From NCBI RefSeq assembly GCF_900177515.1, contig NZ_FXAK01000001.1, forward strand, positions 556,001 through 620,000: DNA of 64,000 nucleotides. Direction: 5' to 3'. A model generated the notes under the pieces. The model was not told the DNA's origin. It saw only the letters and a list, made by a program, of their open reading frames with translations, and did no database searches. A program made the position numbers and the translations under genes. This document shows positions 1 to 9,663 of this stretch, in pieces (position 1 is the stretch's first letter; each line of letters opens with the position of its first letter). The stretch comes from Azospirillum oryzae (lineage in GTDB: Bacteria; Pseudomonadota; Alphaproteobacteria; Azospirillales; Azospirillaceae).

Positions 1-1208
1 GATCCGCCGACGTGCACGGCGCACCGCTGGGCGCCGGCGAGGTCGCGGCGACCAGGGCTGCGCTGGGATGGACGTCCCCACCCTTCGAGCTGCCGGACGA
101 GGTGCGCGCCGGCTGGGATGCCCGGCGGCGCGGCGCGGCGGCGCAGGCGGAGTGGCAATCCCGCTTCGACGCCTATGCCGAGGCCCACCCGCAGGCGGCG
201 GCCGAGTTCCTGCGGCGCATGCGTGGCGAGCTGCCGGAAAGCTTCGCCGTGTCGGCCGATGCCTGGATCGCCGCCGTCGCGGAACGGGCGGAACCAATGG
301 CGACGCGCAAGGCGTCCCAGCAGGCCATCCAGGCTCTCGCGGGCCTGTTGCCCGAACTGCTTGGCGGATCGGCGGATCTGACCGGTTCCAATCTCACCGA
401 TTGGCCGGGCAGCGGCGGGCGCCATCTTCATTACGGCGTGCGGGAGTTCGGCATGGCCGCGGTGATGAACGGCATGGCGCTGCATGGCGGCGTCATTCCC
501 TTTGGCGGCACCTTCCTGGTCTTCTCCGACTATGCCCGCAACGGCCTGCGCCTGTCGGCGCTGATGGGGCTGCGCGTTGTCTACGTCTTCACCCATGACG
601 GCATCGGCCTGGGCGAGGACGGCCCGACTCACCAGCCGGTGGAGCAGGCCGCCAGTCTCCGCCTGATGCCGAACCTCGATGTCTGGCGCCCCTGCGACGC
701 TTTGGAGACCGCCGTCGCCTGGAGGGCGGCGGTCGAGCGGGCGGACGGACCGACCGCCCTGCTGCTGTCGCGCCAGACCCTGCCGGCTCAATCCGGCACG
801 GACCGGACCTGTGATGCGGCCCGTGGCGGCTATATTCTGGCCGATGACGAGAAGCCCGATGTGGTGCTGATCGCCACCGGATCTGAGGTGCCCATCGCGA
901 TGGAGGCGCGTCGCTTGCTCGCCGGCCGCGACGTCGCCGCCCGCGTCGTCTCCATGCCCTGCTGCGAAGTCTTCGACCGGCAGGACTCGGCATGGTGCCG
1001 GGCTGTGCTGCCCGATGGCGTTCCCCGGCTGGCGGTTGAGGCCGGAGCGACCGGTCTTTGGCGAGCCACCGTCGGGCTGGACGGCGACGTGGTCGGGCTC
1101 GACCGCTACGGCGAATCCGCCCCCGCCGGTGACCTTTACCACCATTTCGGCATCACTGCGGACGCGGTTGCCGACCGCGCCCAGCGCCTCCTCTCCTCCA
1201 AATTCTGA
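1..1208 (+). CDS. cbbT: transketolase, C-terminal part (5' end outside window)
   Basis: This is the C-terminal two thirds of a transketolase, which moves two-carbon ketol units between sugar phosphates in the Calvin and pentose phosphate cycles using thiamine diphosphate. The reading frame is already open at position 3 and reads [14 protein letters not shown], matching the family's segment before the Pyr domain, so the GTG at 12 is not the real start. The Pyr domain follows with [21 protein letters not shown], and [18 protein letters not shown], the conserved loop that contacts thiamine diphosphate. The C-terminal domain ends in [10 protein letters not shown]. The aldolase gene starts 17 bases downstream, so the two are probably one transcript. 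The cbb assignment, rather than housekeeping tkt, is inferred from this neighbour. Confidence 0.93.
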   Translation, partial: SADVHGAPLGAGEVAATRAALGWTSPPFELPDEVRAGWDARRRGAAAQAEWQSRFDAYAEAHPQAAAEFLRRMRGELPESFAVSADAWIAAVAERAEPMATRKASQQAIQALAGLLPELLGGSADLTGSNLTDWPGSGGRHLHYGVREFGMAAVMNGMALHGGVIPFGGTFLVFSDYARNGLRLSALMGLRVVYVFTHDGIGLGEDGPTHQPVEQAASLRLMPNLDVWRPCDALETAVAWRAAVERADGPTALLLSRQTLPAQSGTDRTCDAARGGYILADDEKPDVVLIATGSEVPIAMEARRLLAGRDVAARVVSMPCCEVFDRQDSAWCRAVLPDGVPRLAVEAGATGLWRATVGLDGDVVGLDRYGESAPAGDLYHHFGITADAVADRAQRLLSSKF

Positions 1209-1225
1209 ACCGGAGACCTCCCGCG

Positions 1226-2263
1226 ATGGCCCTGATCTCCCTTCGACAGCTCCTCGACCATGCGGCCCAGCATGGCTATGGCGTGCCGGCCTTCAACATC
1301 AACAACATGGAACAGATCCAGGCGATCATGCAGGCGGCGGACGACTGCGCCAGCCCGGTGATCCTCCAGGCCTCCGCCGGCGCGCGCAAATATGCCGGCG
1401 AGCCCTTCCTCCGCCATATGGTGCAGGCGGCGGTGGAGATGTGGCCGCACATCCCCGTCTGTCTGCACCAGGACCATGGTGCCAGCCCGGCCGTCTGCCA
1501 GCAGGCGATCCGTTCCGGCTTCACCAGCGTGATGATGGACGGCTCGCTGCTGGACGACATGAAGACGCCGGCAAGCTACGACTACAACATCCGCGTCACC
1601 CGGCAGGTGGTGGAGCAGGCGCACGCCGTCGGCGTTTCGGTGGAAGGCGAGCTGGGTTGTCTCGGCTCGCTGGAGACCGGCCGGGCGGGGGAGGAGGATG
1701 GCTCCGGCGCCGTGGGTACGCTGTCGCGCGACCAATTGCTGACCGATCCGGAGCAGGCGGCGGACTTCGTGGCGCGGACGGGGGTGGACGCGCTCGCCAT
1801 CGCCATCGGCACCAGCCACGGCGCCTACAAGTTCAGCCGTCGCCCCGACGGCGAGGTGCTGGCCATCGACCGCATCCGTGCCATTCACGACCGCATCCCC
1901 GACACCCATTTGGTGATGCACGGGTCCTCCAGCGTGCCGCAGGAATGGCTGGAGATCATCCGCGCTTATGGCGGCTGCATCCGCGAGACCTATGGCGTGC
2001 CGGTGGAGGAAATCCGCGAAGGCATCCGCAACGGGGTGCGCAAGGTCAACATCGACACCGACATCCGCCTCGCCATGAGCGGCAGCCTGCGCCGCGCGAT
2101 GATGACGCGGCCCGAGGAGTTCGATCCGCGCAAGTTCCTGGCCGAAGCGACGAAGGCTGCCCGCGCCCTCTGCCGCGAGCGGTTCGAGGCCTTCGGGACG
2201 GCCGGGCAGGCAGAGCGGATCATCCCGCTTCCGCTGGAACGCATGGCCGCCCGCGCCGCCTGA
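1226..2263 (+). CDS. cbbA: fructose-bisphosphate aldolase class II, Calvin-cycle subtype
   Basis: This 345-residue zinc-dependent aldolase condenses dihydroxyacetone phosphate with glyceraldehyde 3-phosphate or erythrose 4-phosphate. Visible family hallmarks are the N-terminal [10 protein letters not shown], the metal site HQDHGAS (about residue 80), [18 protein letters not shown], and HGSSSVP near residue 235. The phosphate-binding NIDTDIRLA is near 275. The length is that of the Calvin-cycle subtype (about 345-355) rather than the longer E. coli FbaA. The ATG has a GGAGACC ribosome site 8 bases upstream. It follows the transketolase gene after 17 bases, and no other cbb gene is visible downstream. 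Confidence 0.95.
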   Translation: MALISLRQLLDHAAQHGYGVPAFNINNMEQIQAIMQAADDCASPVILQASAGARKYAGEPFLRHMVQAAVEMWPHIPVCLHQDHGASPAVCQQAIRSGFTSVMMDGSLLDDMKTPASYDYNIRVTRQVVEQAHAVGVSVEGELGCLGSLETGRAGEEDGSGAVGTLSRDQLLTDPEQAADFVARTGVDALAIAIGTSHGAYKFSRRPDGEVLAIDRIRAIHDRIPDTHLVMHGSSSVPQEWLEIIRAYGGCIRETYGVPVEEIREGIRNGVRKVNIDTDIRLAMSGSLRRAMMTRPEEFDPRKFLAEATKAARALCRERFEAFGTAGQAERIIPLPLERMAARAA

Positions 2264-2363
2264 TCCACCATCATCCCGTCACCCCACCCGACATTCCCAT
2301 CCAGCGGAAAGCGACGATGATTTAGTATGCTGACTTTCAGCAAAGGATGCGTTACCGTGGCAT

Positions 2364-2382
2364 CTGGTATACGAGACACCAG
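2364..2382. promoter_or_regulatory. possible operator upstream of fdhB
   Basis: The 175-base gap between the aldolase and fdhB carries CTGGT and ACCAG arms around a GTATAC core, 57 bases before the fdhB start. Such TGGTATAC-type elements are bound by some GntR-family regulators. No regulator gene is adjacent and one imperfect site proves nothing. No convincing promoter or terminator was recognised in the rest of the gap. Confidence 0.2.
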
Positions 2383-2438
2383 GAACTCGGATCGCGACAA
2401 CCAGAAGCGCGGACCATCCAGCAGAGGCCAGAAACGCC

Positions 2439-4214
2439 GTGACCGCATTCCCTCCGATCATCAGCGCAAAGCCGCCGGGCGGCGTTCCTGCCCGCAGTAT
2501 CCACCCCGGCTCCGGCCGGCGCAAGACCCGCGACCAGCAGAAGGGCCGTCAGGTCGATCCCGTCAGCCTTGAGGAAGTGCGGTCGCTTCTCGGCGACCGT
2601 TCCCGTCAGGCCGACCTGCTGATCGAACATCTCCACCTGCTGCAGGACCATTACGGCTGCCTGCATGCCCGTCACCTCGCCGCACTGGCGAAGGAGATGC
2701 GGCTGGCGCTGGTCGAGGTGTTCGAGGTCGCGTCCTTCTACGCCCACTTCGACATCGTGATGGACGGCGAGCCGGCACCGCCGAAACTCACCATCCGCGT
2801 CTGCGACTCGCTGAGCTGCGCGCTTGCCGGGGCTGAACAGCTCCATGATGCGCTGAAGGCCGGCGTCGACGAGAGCGAGGTCCGCGTCGTGCGCGCCCCC
2901 TGCATGGGCGGCTGCAACAACGCGCCCGTAGTGGCGATCGGCCACGCCCCGCACGAGAACGCCACGGTCGAAAGCGTGCTCGACGCCGTCGCCCACGGCC
3001 ATACCCACCCCGAAATTCCCAACTATCTGGGCTTCGACGAGTATATCCGCGGCGGCGGCTACAAGATGCTGGCCGAATGCCTGGACGGCGCGCGCGATGT
3101 CGATGCCGTGCTGAAGATGCTGGAGGATTCCAGCATCCGCGGCCTGGGCGGCGCCGGCTTCCCCACCGGCCTGAAATGGCGCTATGTCCGGGCGGAGCCG
3201 GGACCGCGCATGATGGCGATCAACGGCGACGAGGGCGAGCCCGGCACCTTCAAGGACCGTTTCCACCTGGAGCGCGACCCGCACCGCTTCCTGGAAGGGA
3301 TGCTGATCGGCGCCTGGACGGTGGAGGCGACCGACGTCTACATCTACCTGCGCGACGAATACCCGCAATGCCGGGAGATCCTGCTGCGCGAGATCCCGAA
3401 GGTCGAGGCCGCCGGCCTGGCCCGCCACACCCGCATCCATTTGCGGCGCGGCGCCGGCGCCTATATCTGCGGCGAGGAATCGGCGATGCTGGAAAGCATC
3501 GAGGGCAAGCGCGGCCTTCCGCGCCACAAGCCGCCCTTCCCGTCGGTGGTCGGCCTGTTCGGCCGTCCGACCCTGATCAACAACATCGAGACGGTGTTCT
3601 GGGTCCGCGAGATCCTGGAGAAGGGCGGCGCGTGGTTCGCCAGCCATGGCGCGAACGGGCGCAAGGGGCTGCGCACTTTCTCGGTCTCCGGCCGAGTCAA
3701 GGAGCCGGGGGTCAAGCTGGCCCCGGCCGGCATCACCCTGCTGGAACTGATCGACCAGTATTGCGGCGGCATGGCCAACGGCCACACGCTGAAGGGCTAT
3801 CTGCCCGGCGGCCCATCCGGCGGCATCCTGCCGGCATCGATGGCCAACATCCCGCTCGATTTCGGCACGCTGGAACCGCATGGGTCCTTCATCGGCTCGG
3901 CCGCCGTCGTCGTGCTGTCCGACAAGGACAACATGCGCGACGTGGCGCTCAACCTGCTGAAATTCTTCGAGGATGAGAGCTGCGGCCAATGCACGCCTTG
4001 CCGCGTCGGCACCGAGAAGGCCGTGCGCCTGATCAGCGAGCCCGAATGGGACGAGGAGCTGCTGGCGGCGCTCGCCACCGTCATGGGCGATGCCTCGATC
4101 TGCGGCCTGGGGCAGGCGGCGATGAATCCGATCAAGCTGGTGATGAAGCATTTCCGTGAGGACTTCGTGTCGCGTCGGGGCACTGCCCAAGGCGCGGCCG
4201 GGGCCCAGGGGTAA
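2439..4214 (+). CDS. fdhB: NAD-dependent formate dehydrogenase, beta subunit (NuoE-NuoF fusion)
   Basis: This 591-residue flavin and iron-sulfur subunit passes electrons from the formate-oxidising alpha subunit to NAD+. Residues about 45-185 are a NuoE-like thioredoxin-fold domain with a [2Fe-2S] site (CDSLSC and CMGGCNNAPV). Residues about 200-575 are NuoF-like. They show the NADH/FMN region RGLGGAGFPTGLKW and GDEGEPGTFKDR, then GAGAYICGEESAMLESIEG, and the [4Fe-4S] motif ESCGQCTPCRVGTEK. Fusion of the gamma and beta chains is typical of Methylobacterium FDH1-type enzymes. The start is GTG at 2439. The following HPGSGR...KGRQVD stretch matches the family's N-terminus, which supports this start. 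fdhA follows after 10 bases. Confidence 0.93.
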   Translation: MTAFPPIISAKPPGGVPARSIHPGSGRRKTRDQQKGRQVDPVSLEEVRSLLGDRSRQADLLIEHLHLLQDHYGCLHARHLAALAKEMRLALVEVFEVASFYAHFDIVMDGEPAPPKLTIRVCDSLSCALAGAEQLHDALKAGVDESEVRVVRAPCMGGCNNAPVVAIGHAPHENATVESVLDAVAHGHTHPEIPNYLGFDEYIRGGGYKMLAECLDGARDVDAVLKMLEDSSIRGLGGAGFPTGLKWRYVRAEPGPRMMAINGDEGEPGTFKDRFHLERDPHRFLEGMLIGAWTVEATDVYIYLRDEYPQCREILLREIPKVEAAGLARHTRIHLRRGAGAYICGEESAMLESIEGKRGLPRHKPPFPSVVGLFGRPTLINNIETVFWVREILEKGGAWFASHGANGRKGLRTFSVSGRVKEPGVKLAPAGITLLELIDQYCGGMANGHTLKGYLPGGPSGGILPASMANIPLDFGTLEPHGSFIGSAAVVVLSDKDNMRDVALNLLKFFEDESCGQCTPCRVGTEKAVRLISEPEWDEELLAALATVMGDASICGLGQAAMNPIKLVMKHFREDFVSRRGTAQGAAGAQG

Positions 4215-4224
4215 GGAGACCGAC

Positions 4225-6996
4225 ATGTCCAACGGCATCACGTTCACCCTGGACGGCACCGAGGTCACGGCACGGAACGGCGAGACGATCTGGCAGGTCG
4301 CCACCCGTGTCGGCACCGAGATCCCGCATCTCTGCCACCGGCCGGAACCGGGATATCGCCCGGACGGCAACTGCCGCGCCTGCATGGTGGAGATCGAGGG
4401 GGAGCGCGTGCTCGCCGCCTCCTGCATCCGCAAGCCCAAGCCCGGCATGACCGTGCGCACCGCGTCGGAGCGGGCAAAGTCCTCGCGCAAGCTGGTCTTC
4501 GAACTGCTGCTGGCCGACCAGCCGGAGCGGGAGACCGCGCACGATCCCAACTCCACCTTCTGGAAATGGACCGACAAGGTCGAGATCGCCGGCAGCCGCT
4601 TCCCCACCGTGGACCGGCCGAACAAGACCGACGACATGTCGCACCCGGCGATGGCGGTCCAGCTCGACGCCTGCATCCATTGCAACCTGTGCGTCCGCGC
4701 CTGCCGCGAGGTCCAGGTCAACGACGTCATCGGCATGGCGGCGCGCGGGCATCTGGAAAAGATCATCTTCGACTTCGACGACCCGATGGGCCAATCGACC
4801 TGCGTCGCCTGTGGCGAATGCGTGCAGGCCTGCCCGACCGGCGCGCTGATGCCGGCGGCGCTGGTGGACGAGAAGGGTGTCTATACCAATGCGCCCGACC
4901 GCGAGGTGGACTCGGTCTGCCCCTATTGCGGCGTCGGCTGCCAGCTGACCTACAAGATCAAGGACCACAAAATCGTTGCGGTCGATGGCCGCGATGGCCC
5001 GTCTAACCAGAACCGGCTCTGCGTGAAGGGTCGTTTCGGCTTCGATTACGCCCATCACGGCGACCGCCTGACCGTGCCGCTGATCCGCAAGGAGGGCGTG
5101 TCGAAGCATGACGTCGACATCGACCCGATGAACCCCTTCACCCATTTCCGCGAAGCGAGCTGGGACGAGGCTCTGGCGGTGGCGGCCGGGGGTCTGAAGA
5201 AGATCCGCGACGAGCGCGGCGGCAACGCGCTGGCCGGCTTCGGGTCGGCCAAGGGGTCGAACGAAGAGGCGTACCTGTTCCAGAAGCTGGTGCGCACCGG
5301 CTTCGGCACCAACAACGTCGACCATTGCACCCGGCTCTGCCATGCCTCGTCTGTGGCGGCGCTGATCGAGGGTGTCGGGTCGGGGGCGGTGTCGGCGCCC
5401 TTCATGGCGGCGGAGGATGCCGAGGTCATCGTCATCATCGGCGCCAACCCGACCGAGAACCATCCCGTCGCCGCGACCTTCTTCAAGAACGCGGCGGAGC
5501 GCGGGGCGAAGCTGATCGTCATGGATCCGCGCGGGCTCGCCATGGCGCGCCACGCCACGCATATGCTGCAGTTCACGCCGGGCCGCGACGTGTCGATGCT
5601 GAACGCCATCCTCCACACCATCATCGCGGAGGGGCTGTACGACCGCCAGTATGTCCAGGCTAACACCGAGGATTTCGAGGCGCTGGCCGAGACGGTCAAG
5701 GATTATCCGCCGGAGGAGATGGAGAAGGTCTGCGGCATCCCCGCCGCCACCCTGCGCGAGGTGGCGCGGCTGTTCGCCCGGTCCAAGGCATCGATCATCT
5801 TCTGGGGCATGGGCGTGTCGCAGCACATCCACGGCACCGACAACAGCCGCTGCCTGATCGCGCTGTCGCTGGTCACCGGCCAGATCGGCCGCCCCGGCAC
5901 CGGCCTGCACCCGCTGCGCGGCCAGAACAACGTCCAGGGCGCGTCCGACGCCGGCCTGATCCCGATGTTCTACCCCGACTACAAGTCGGTCGAGGATCCG
6001 GAGGTCCAGTCCTTCTACGAGAACTACTGGGGCACCAAGCTGGACGGCAAGCGCGGCTTGACCGTGGTCGAAATCATGGACGCCATCCATGACAATCGGA
6101 TCAAGGGCCTCTACATCGAGGGCGAGAACCCGGCGATGTCCGATCCGGACGTGACCCACGCCCGCGAGGCGCTGGCCATGCTGGATCATCTGGTGGTGCA
6201 GGACATCTTCTTGACCGAGACGGCGAAATACGCCGACGTGGTGCTTCCGGCCTCGGCTTGGCCGGAGAAGGACGGCACCGTCATCAACACCAACCGGCAG
6301 GTCCAGATGGGCCGTGCGGCGGTGCCGCTGCCGGGCGAGGCGCGGCAGGATCTGTGGATCATCCAGGACATGGCGCGCGGGCTCGGTCTGAACTGGAACT
6401 ACAGCCATGTGTCGGAGGTGTTCGCGGAGATGGTCGGCGCCATGCCGTCGCTCGCCAACATCACCTGGGAGCGGGTGGAGCGCGAGGGCTCCGTCACCTA
6501 TCCGGTCGATGGTCCGGACGAGCCCGGCCACGACATCGTCTTTGGCAACGGCTTCCCCACCAAGACCGGCCGCGGGCGCTTCGTGCCGGCGCGGCCGATC
6601 AACCCGGCGGAGACGCCGGATCTCGACTACCCGCTGGTGCTCACCACCGGGCGCCAGTTGGAGCATTGGCACACCGGGTCGATGACCCGGCGGTCGAGCG
6701 TGCTGGATGCAGTTGAACCGGAGGCGGTCGCCTATGTCTCCCCGCACGACCTCACCCGCGCCGGGATGAGGAGCGGCGACTATATGCTGGTGTCGAGCCG
6801 CCGCGGCACGATCCGGCTGAAGGCGCGCATCGACGACCGCATGCCGGTTGGGCTGGTCTTCATCCCCTTCGCCTATGCGGAAGCGGCGGCGAACGTGCTG
6901 ACCAACCCGCAGCTCGACCCGTTCGGCAAGATCCCGGAGTTCAAATACTGCGCGATCAAGATCGAACGGGCTCAGGTTGCCGAGGCGGCGGAGTAG
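4225..6996 (+). CDS. fdhA: NAD-dependent formate dehydrogenase, alpha subunit (bis-MGD, Mo or W)
   Basis: This 923-residue catalytic subunit oxidises formate to CO2. An N-terminal [2Fe-2S] domain (C37, C50, C53, C67) is followed by two [4Fe-4S] groups (CIHCNLCVRAC near 150 and CVACGECVQAC near 193). The molybdopterin oxidoreductase domain then opens with VCPYCGVGC at 232. The active-site ligand is cysteine: in HCTRLCHAS, C372 aligns with the selenocysteine of E. coli FdhF. The C-terminal dinucleotide-binding domain includes TTGRQLEHWHTGSMTRRS. The ATG at 4225 has AAGGAGA upstream. The gene ends inside the convergent mfnB gene, overlapping it by 41 bases. The metal (Mo or W) cannot be told from sequence. 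Confidence 0.95.
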   Translation: MSNGITFTLDGTEVTARNGETIWQVATRVGTEIPHLCHRPEPGYRPDGNCRACMVEIEGERVLAASCIRKPKPGMTVRTASERAKSSRKLVFELLLADQPERETAHDPNSTFWKWTDKVEIAGSRFPTVDRPNKTDDMSHPAMAVQLDACIHCNLCVRACREVQVNDVIGMAARGHLEKIIFDFDDPMGQSTCVACGECVQACPTGALMPAALVDEKGVYTNAPDREVDSVCPYCGVGCQLTYKIKDHKIVAVDGRDGPSNQNRLCVKGRFGFDYAHHGDRLTVPLIRKEGVSKHDVDIDPMNPFTHFREASWDEALAVAAGGLKKIRDERGGNALAGFGSAKGSNEEAYLFQKLVRTGFGTNNVDHCTRLCHASSVAALIEGVGSGAVSAPFMAAEDAEVIVIIGANPTENHPVAATFFKNAAERGAKLIVMDPRGLAMARHATHMLQFTPGRDVSMLNAILHTIIAEGLYDRQYVQANTEDFEALAETVKDYPPEEMEKVCGIPAATLREVARLFARSKASIIFWGMGVSQHIHGTDNSRCLIALSLVTGQIGRPGTGLHPLRGQNNVQGASDAGLIPMFYPDYKSVEDPEVQSFYENYWGTKLDGKRGLTVVEIMDAIHDNRIKGLYIEGENPAMSDPDVTHAREALAMLDHLVVQDIFLTETAKYADVVLPASAWPEKDGTVINTNRQVQMGRAAVPLPGEARQDLWIIQDMARGLGLNWNYSHVSEVFAEMVGAMPSLANITWERVEREGSVTYPVDGPDEPGHDIVFGNGFPTKTGRGRFVPARPINPAETPDLDYPLVLTTGRQLEHWHTGSMTRRSSVLDAVEPEAVAYVSPHDLTRAGMRSGDYMLVSSRRGTIRLKARIDDRMPVGLVFIPFAYAEAAANVLTNPQLDPFGKIPEFKYCAIKIERAQVAEAAE

Positions 6997-7693
6997 CTGC
7001 AGGAGCACCGACCATGCAGGCGGCGACCCGCGTCACCGCCTGCGGGTCGATGCCGGCGGTCCGCTCCCCGCCGCAGAGCGCACCGCGAAAGCCGAGATAG
7101 TCGGGCGACAGGGCCTTCAGCGCCGGGATGTCTGCGACCCGCAGCGACCCGGCCAGCCCGGTCAGCAGCCGGTGCGCCCGTGCGCAGCACACGAAGGATC
7201 CCAACTGGTCATCCTGCCAATGGTGGCGCAGGCCATGGCGCTTGCCGGCGGTGTCGAGCATCGCCCCGCGAAAACCGGCGGCGGCGAGCCTGTCGACGGG
7301 CAGGCAGCAGGGATCGCTGGGCCACAGGTCGGCGAACAGCACGGCGACCAGCTTGACCCCCTCCGCCGCCAGCGATGCCAGCGCATCGATGCAGCGGTCG
7401 GGAGCGCCATCGGGCGCGAAGCCGATCTTGACGAAATCCACGCCGGTTTCCGCGATCCGGCGTGCCGCCGGAACCACGGCGTCGGGCCGCATCGGCTGGT
7501 CGCCGATGGTGGCGCTCAGCCGTGGCCGCCCCGGCATGGTTTCCAGATCCCGCACCACGCGGGTGATATCCTCCGCATCCCAGGCGCCAAGCGCCCCAGC
7601 GGCGGGGTCCTTCAGGTCCAGGATGTCGGGTCCCGCCGGCAGGATCAGAGCGATTTCCGCCGCGTCCGCGACGCTGGCCAGCCATCCGGTCAT
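6956..7693 (-). CDS. mfnB: (5-formylfuran-3-yl)methyl phosphate synthase (DUF556)
   Basis: This 245-residue TIM-barrel protein belongs to the MfnB family. The family condenses two glyceraldehyde 3-phosphates into the furan precursor of methanofuran; in methylotrophs this would supply the methylofuran used by the Fhc complex. Lysines expected for Schiff-base chemistry are visible in LDLKDP (K28), VDFVKIGF (K89) and LDTAGK (K151). The ATG at 7693 overlaps the stop of the upstream DUF447 gene in an ATGA arrangement, which supports it over a longer frame. It is the last gene of a leftward cofactor-synthesis operon. Its 3' end overlaps the convergent fdhA by 41 bases. Confidence 0.88.
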   Translation of the reverse strand: MTGWLASVADAAEIALILPAGPDILDLKDPAAGALGAWDAEDITRVVRDLETMPGRPRLSATIGDQPMRPDAVVPAARRIAETGVDFVKIGFAPDGAPDRCIDALASLAAEGVKLVAVLFADLWPSDPCCLPVDRLAAAGFRGAMLDTAGKRHGLRHHWQDDQLGSFVCCARAHRLLTGLAGSLRVADIPALKALSPDYLGFRGALCGGERTAGIDPQAVTRVAACMVGAPAATPPPRQPEPVRS

Positions 7694-8274
7694 GTGTCCT
7701 CTCCCGCGCGGTGAGCGGCGATGCGGGCCATCAGCCAATCCCAGGCCTCAAGCTCATGCGGGCCGGCGGTCTTGCCGATGGCGATGGACAGATAGTCGAC
7801 CTCCCGTGCGATCTTGTCCATGGGCAGCATGTGCAGCCGACTGACCAGGATCGCCGCCTCGATCACCGCCGCCTGCGCCCGATTGAAGCCGCGGAAGTGG
7901 GTATGCGCCGCGGCATGAACGGCGCGGCAGTGGAAGCGAGGACGTACCGGGTCGTCCTCCACGCTCACGACGGTGATCTCCTCGTGCGACAGGCAGTCTG
8001 CCAGACGGGGCGCGTCGATCCGCTCTGCCGGAACGGTCGGCCAGTCGCGGCGGCGTCCGCTGATGCAGCCGGCGAACACCCGCACGTCGTCGGTGTGGTT
8101 GACGACGGCACAGCGCCGGCCCAACAGATTGTCCAGTGTCCGCGACGGCCGGAAGGGGGCCAAGATGAAGCGCTCCCCGCCGCTGTCCGGCTCCACGGTC
8201 ACCCCCATCGGCGCCACATGGGGCTGCCCGTCTGCGCCGGTGGTGGTGATGATGGTCTCGCGGATCAGGGGCAT
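7690..8274 (-). CDS. DUF447-family protein of H4MPT gene clusters
   Basis: This 194-residue protein matches the DUF447 family, found in methanogens and in methylotrophs that carry H4MPT. The N-terminal half (IRETIITTTGADGQPHVAP, then FRPSRTLDNL and AVVNHTDDVRVFAG) resembles a flavin-reductase split barrel, suggesting FMN binding. That reading is inference, and the reaction is unknown. It has no signal peptide, so it is cytoplasmic. It starts three bases after the DHPS-like gene and overlaps mfnB by four bases, so translation is likely coupled. A role in making or reducing methanopterin or methylofuran is suggested only by this context. Confidence 0.8.
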   Translation of the reverse strand: MPLIRETIITTTGADGQPHVAPMGVTVEPDSGGERFILAPFRPSRTLDNLLGRRCAVVNHTDDVRVFAGCISGRRRDWPTVPAERIDAPRLADCLSHEEITVVSVEDDPVRPRFHCRAVHAAAHTHFRGFNRAQAAVIEAAILVSRLHMLPMDKIAREVDYLSIAIGKTAGPHELEAWDWLMARIAAHRAGEDT

Positions 8275-8277
8275 GGC

Positions 8278-9663
8278 TCAATTGCTTCGCTTGGTCGGGC
8301 CGGCGGCGTGAAAGCCGGTGGGATCGTCCTGCGGCTCGTCGGTCGCCACCCCCCAGCGCAACTCGCTGTCCTGGGCATAGCGCTTGCCGAGCTGCCACGC
8401 GATCTGCGCCCGCGCCAGTTCCACCCCAAGATAGAAGGCATGGCCGGCATCGATCCCCGGATCCAGCTTCGGGAACAGGTCGAAGGGATCGGTGGCGCGA
8501 TGGTGGCCGTTGCGGTTGTAAAGGTGAATGCCCCTATCGCTGACCTCCACCCGGTAATTGGGGTCGCGGATCTGCGCCGCGGTCTCGGCGATCTGTTCGG
8601 CGCTGCGGACGAAGGGCCGGCGGTCTCGCAGGCACAGCAGCCCGGTGCCGAAGCCGCGCGGCATGCTGTGCGCCGCGTGGGCGGCGAAGAACTGGCGCCG
8701 CGCCGCGTCGAACTCGCGGATGGCGCGCCGGCAATGCGGGCTGACCTGCACCGCCAGCACATTGCCGATGCGCAGTTCGGAGATCACGCCCATAAGCACG
8801 GCGGTGACGCCCGGCGTGTCGGCGTCGGTCAGCTCGGTCACATTGCCGATGCCCATCAGGATCTCGGCGCCGGGCCAGCGCTCGCGCACCGTGCGGTAGC
8901 GCAGCAGGGAGTCGGTGAAGCCGTGGTGGATCGGCTCCAGGATTGGATCGACCAGGAAACGTCGACCGCGGCTGCTCATGGCGTCGATGGCGCGCCCCAG
9001 GCTGTCGAGGTCCGGCGGCGTGGTGGGGATCAGCACCGGCACGGCGTCTCCCTCGTCGACGAGAGGGATCGTCTCCTCGGTCAGGCTGAGCAGATAATCG
9101 GCGCCGGCCAGAGTGGCGCGGCGCAACTCGTCCGCATTCAGGGAATCGACGCTGACGGTAAAGCCGGCATCCCGCAGCGCGCCGATCGCCTCTTCCAGAT
9201 GCGGGAAGGGAGTGTCGGGGAGGCAGCCGAGGTCGATGACGTCGGCGCCGTCACGGCGAAGCTCCGCCGCCTTGGCGAGGATGGCGCCGGTGTCGCGCGA
9301 CGGCGCATCCACGATCTCGGCGAAGATACGGGTGTCGTGGTGGCTGAGGTCGAGTGGGCGGGCTTGCCGCTGGAAATATTGCGGCAGATCCTCAAGCTCA
9401 TCGGGGCCGCGCTCAACCGCTGTGCCGAAATGGGCGGCGAGAACGTCAAGATCGCCGCGGAAGCGGCCCGGCAGCAGGAGCAGGTCGGCCCCCTGCGCGG
9501 ACTCCAGCCGACGCAGGACGATCTCCGTGGTGGCGAGGGCCGCGACCTTGACGCCGAGGTTGACGATGGTCGCCTCGAAGGGCAGGGGAGCGAGCGAATC
9601 CAGCACCTGCCGCAGCCGGTCCTCCGCCAGCGAGCCGGTCAGGAACAGGATGTGCCGTGCCAT
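8278..9663 (-). CDS. dihydropteroate synthase-like protein of H4MPT clusters
   Basis: This 461-residue protein carries a DHPS-type TIM barrel in its middle (about residues 130-350: GADVIDLGCLPDTPFPHLEE, VSVDSLNADELRRA, GIGNVTELTDADT). The N-terminal domain of about 130 residues (ARHILFLTGSLAEDRL) and the C-terminal tail are not found in folate-pathway FolP. This architecture is that of the DHPS-related proteins of methanogens and H4MPT-containing methylotrophs, thought to join the pterin to the ribofuranosyl-aniline unit. The ATG at 9663 has GGAGGC upstream and overlaps the end of folB by 25 bases. Longer upstream frames lie inside folB and were rejected. Confidence 0.85.
   Translation of the reverse strand: MARHILFLTGSLAEDRLRQVLDSLAPLPFEATIVNLGVKVAALATTEIVLRRLESAQGADLLLLPGRFRGDLDVLAAHFGTAVERGPDELEDLPQYFQRQARPLDLSHHDTRIFAEIVDAPSRDTGAILAKAAELRRDGADVIDLGCLPDTPFPHLEEAIGALRDAGFTVSVDSLNADELRRATLAGADYLLSLTEETIPLVDEGDAVPVLIPTTPPDLDSLGRAIDAMSSRGRRFLVDPILEPIHHGFTDSLLRYRTVRERWPGAEILMGIGNVTELTDADTPGVTAVLMGVISELRIGNVLAVQVSPHCRRAIREFDAARRQFFAAHAAHSMPRGFGTGLLCLRDRRPFVRSAEQIAETAAQIRDPNYRVEVSDRGIHLYNRNGHHRATDPFDLFPKLDPGIDAGHAFYLGVELARAQIAWQLGKRYAQDSELRWGVATDEPQDDPTGFHAAGPTKRSN

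Noticed and set aside
12..14. GTG at position 12 as the transketolase start
   Set aside because: The frame is open to the window edge and the residues before it match the interior of transketolase.
4225..6996. FdhA as a selenoprotein
   Set aside because: The active-site codon region reads HCTRLCHAS with ordinary cysteine codons and no in-frame TGA.
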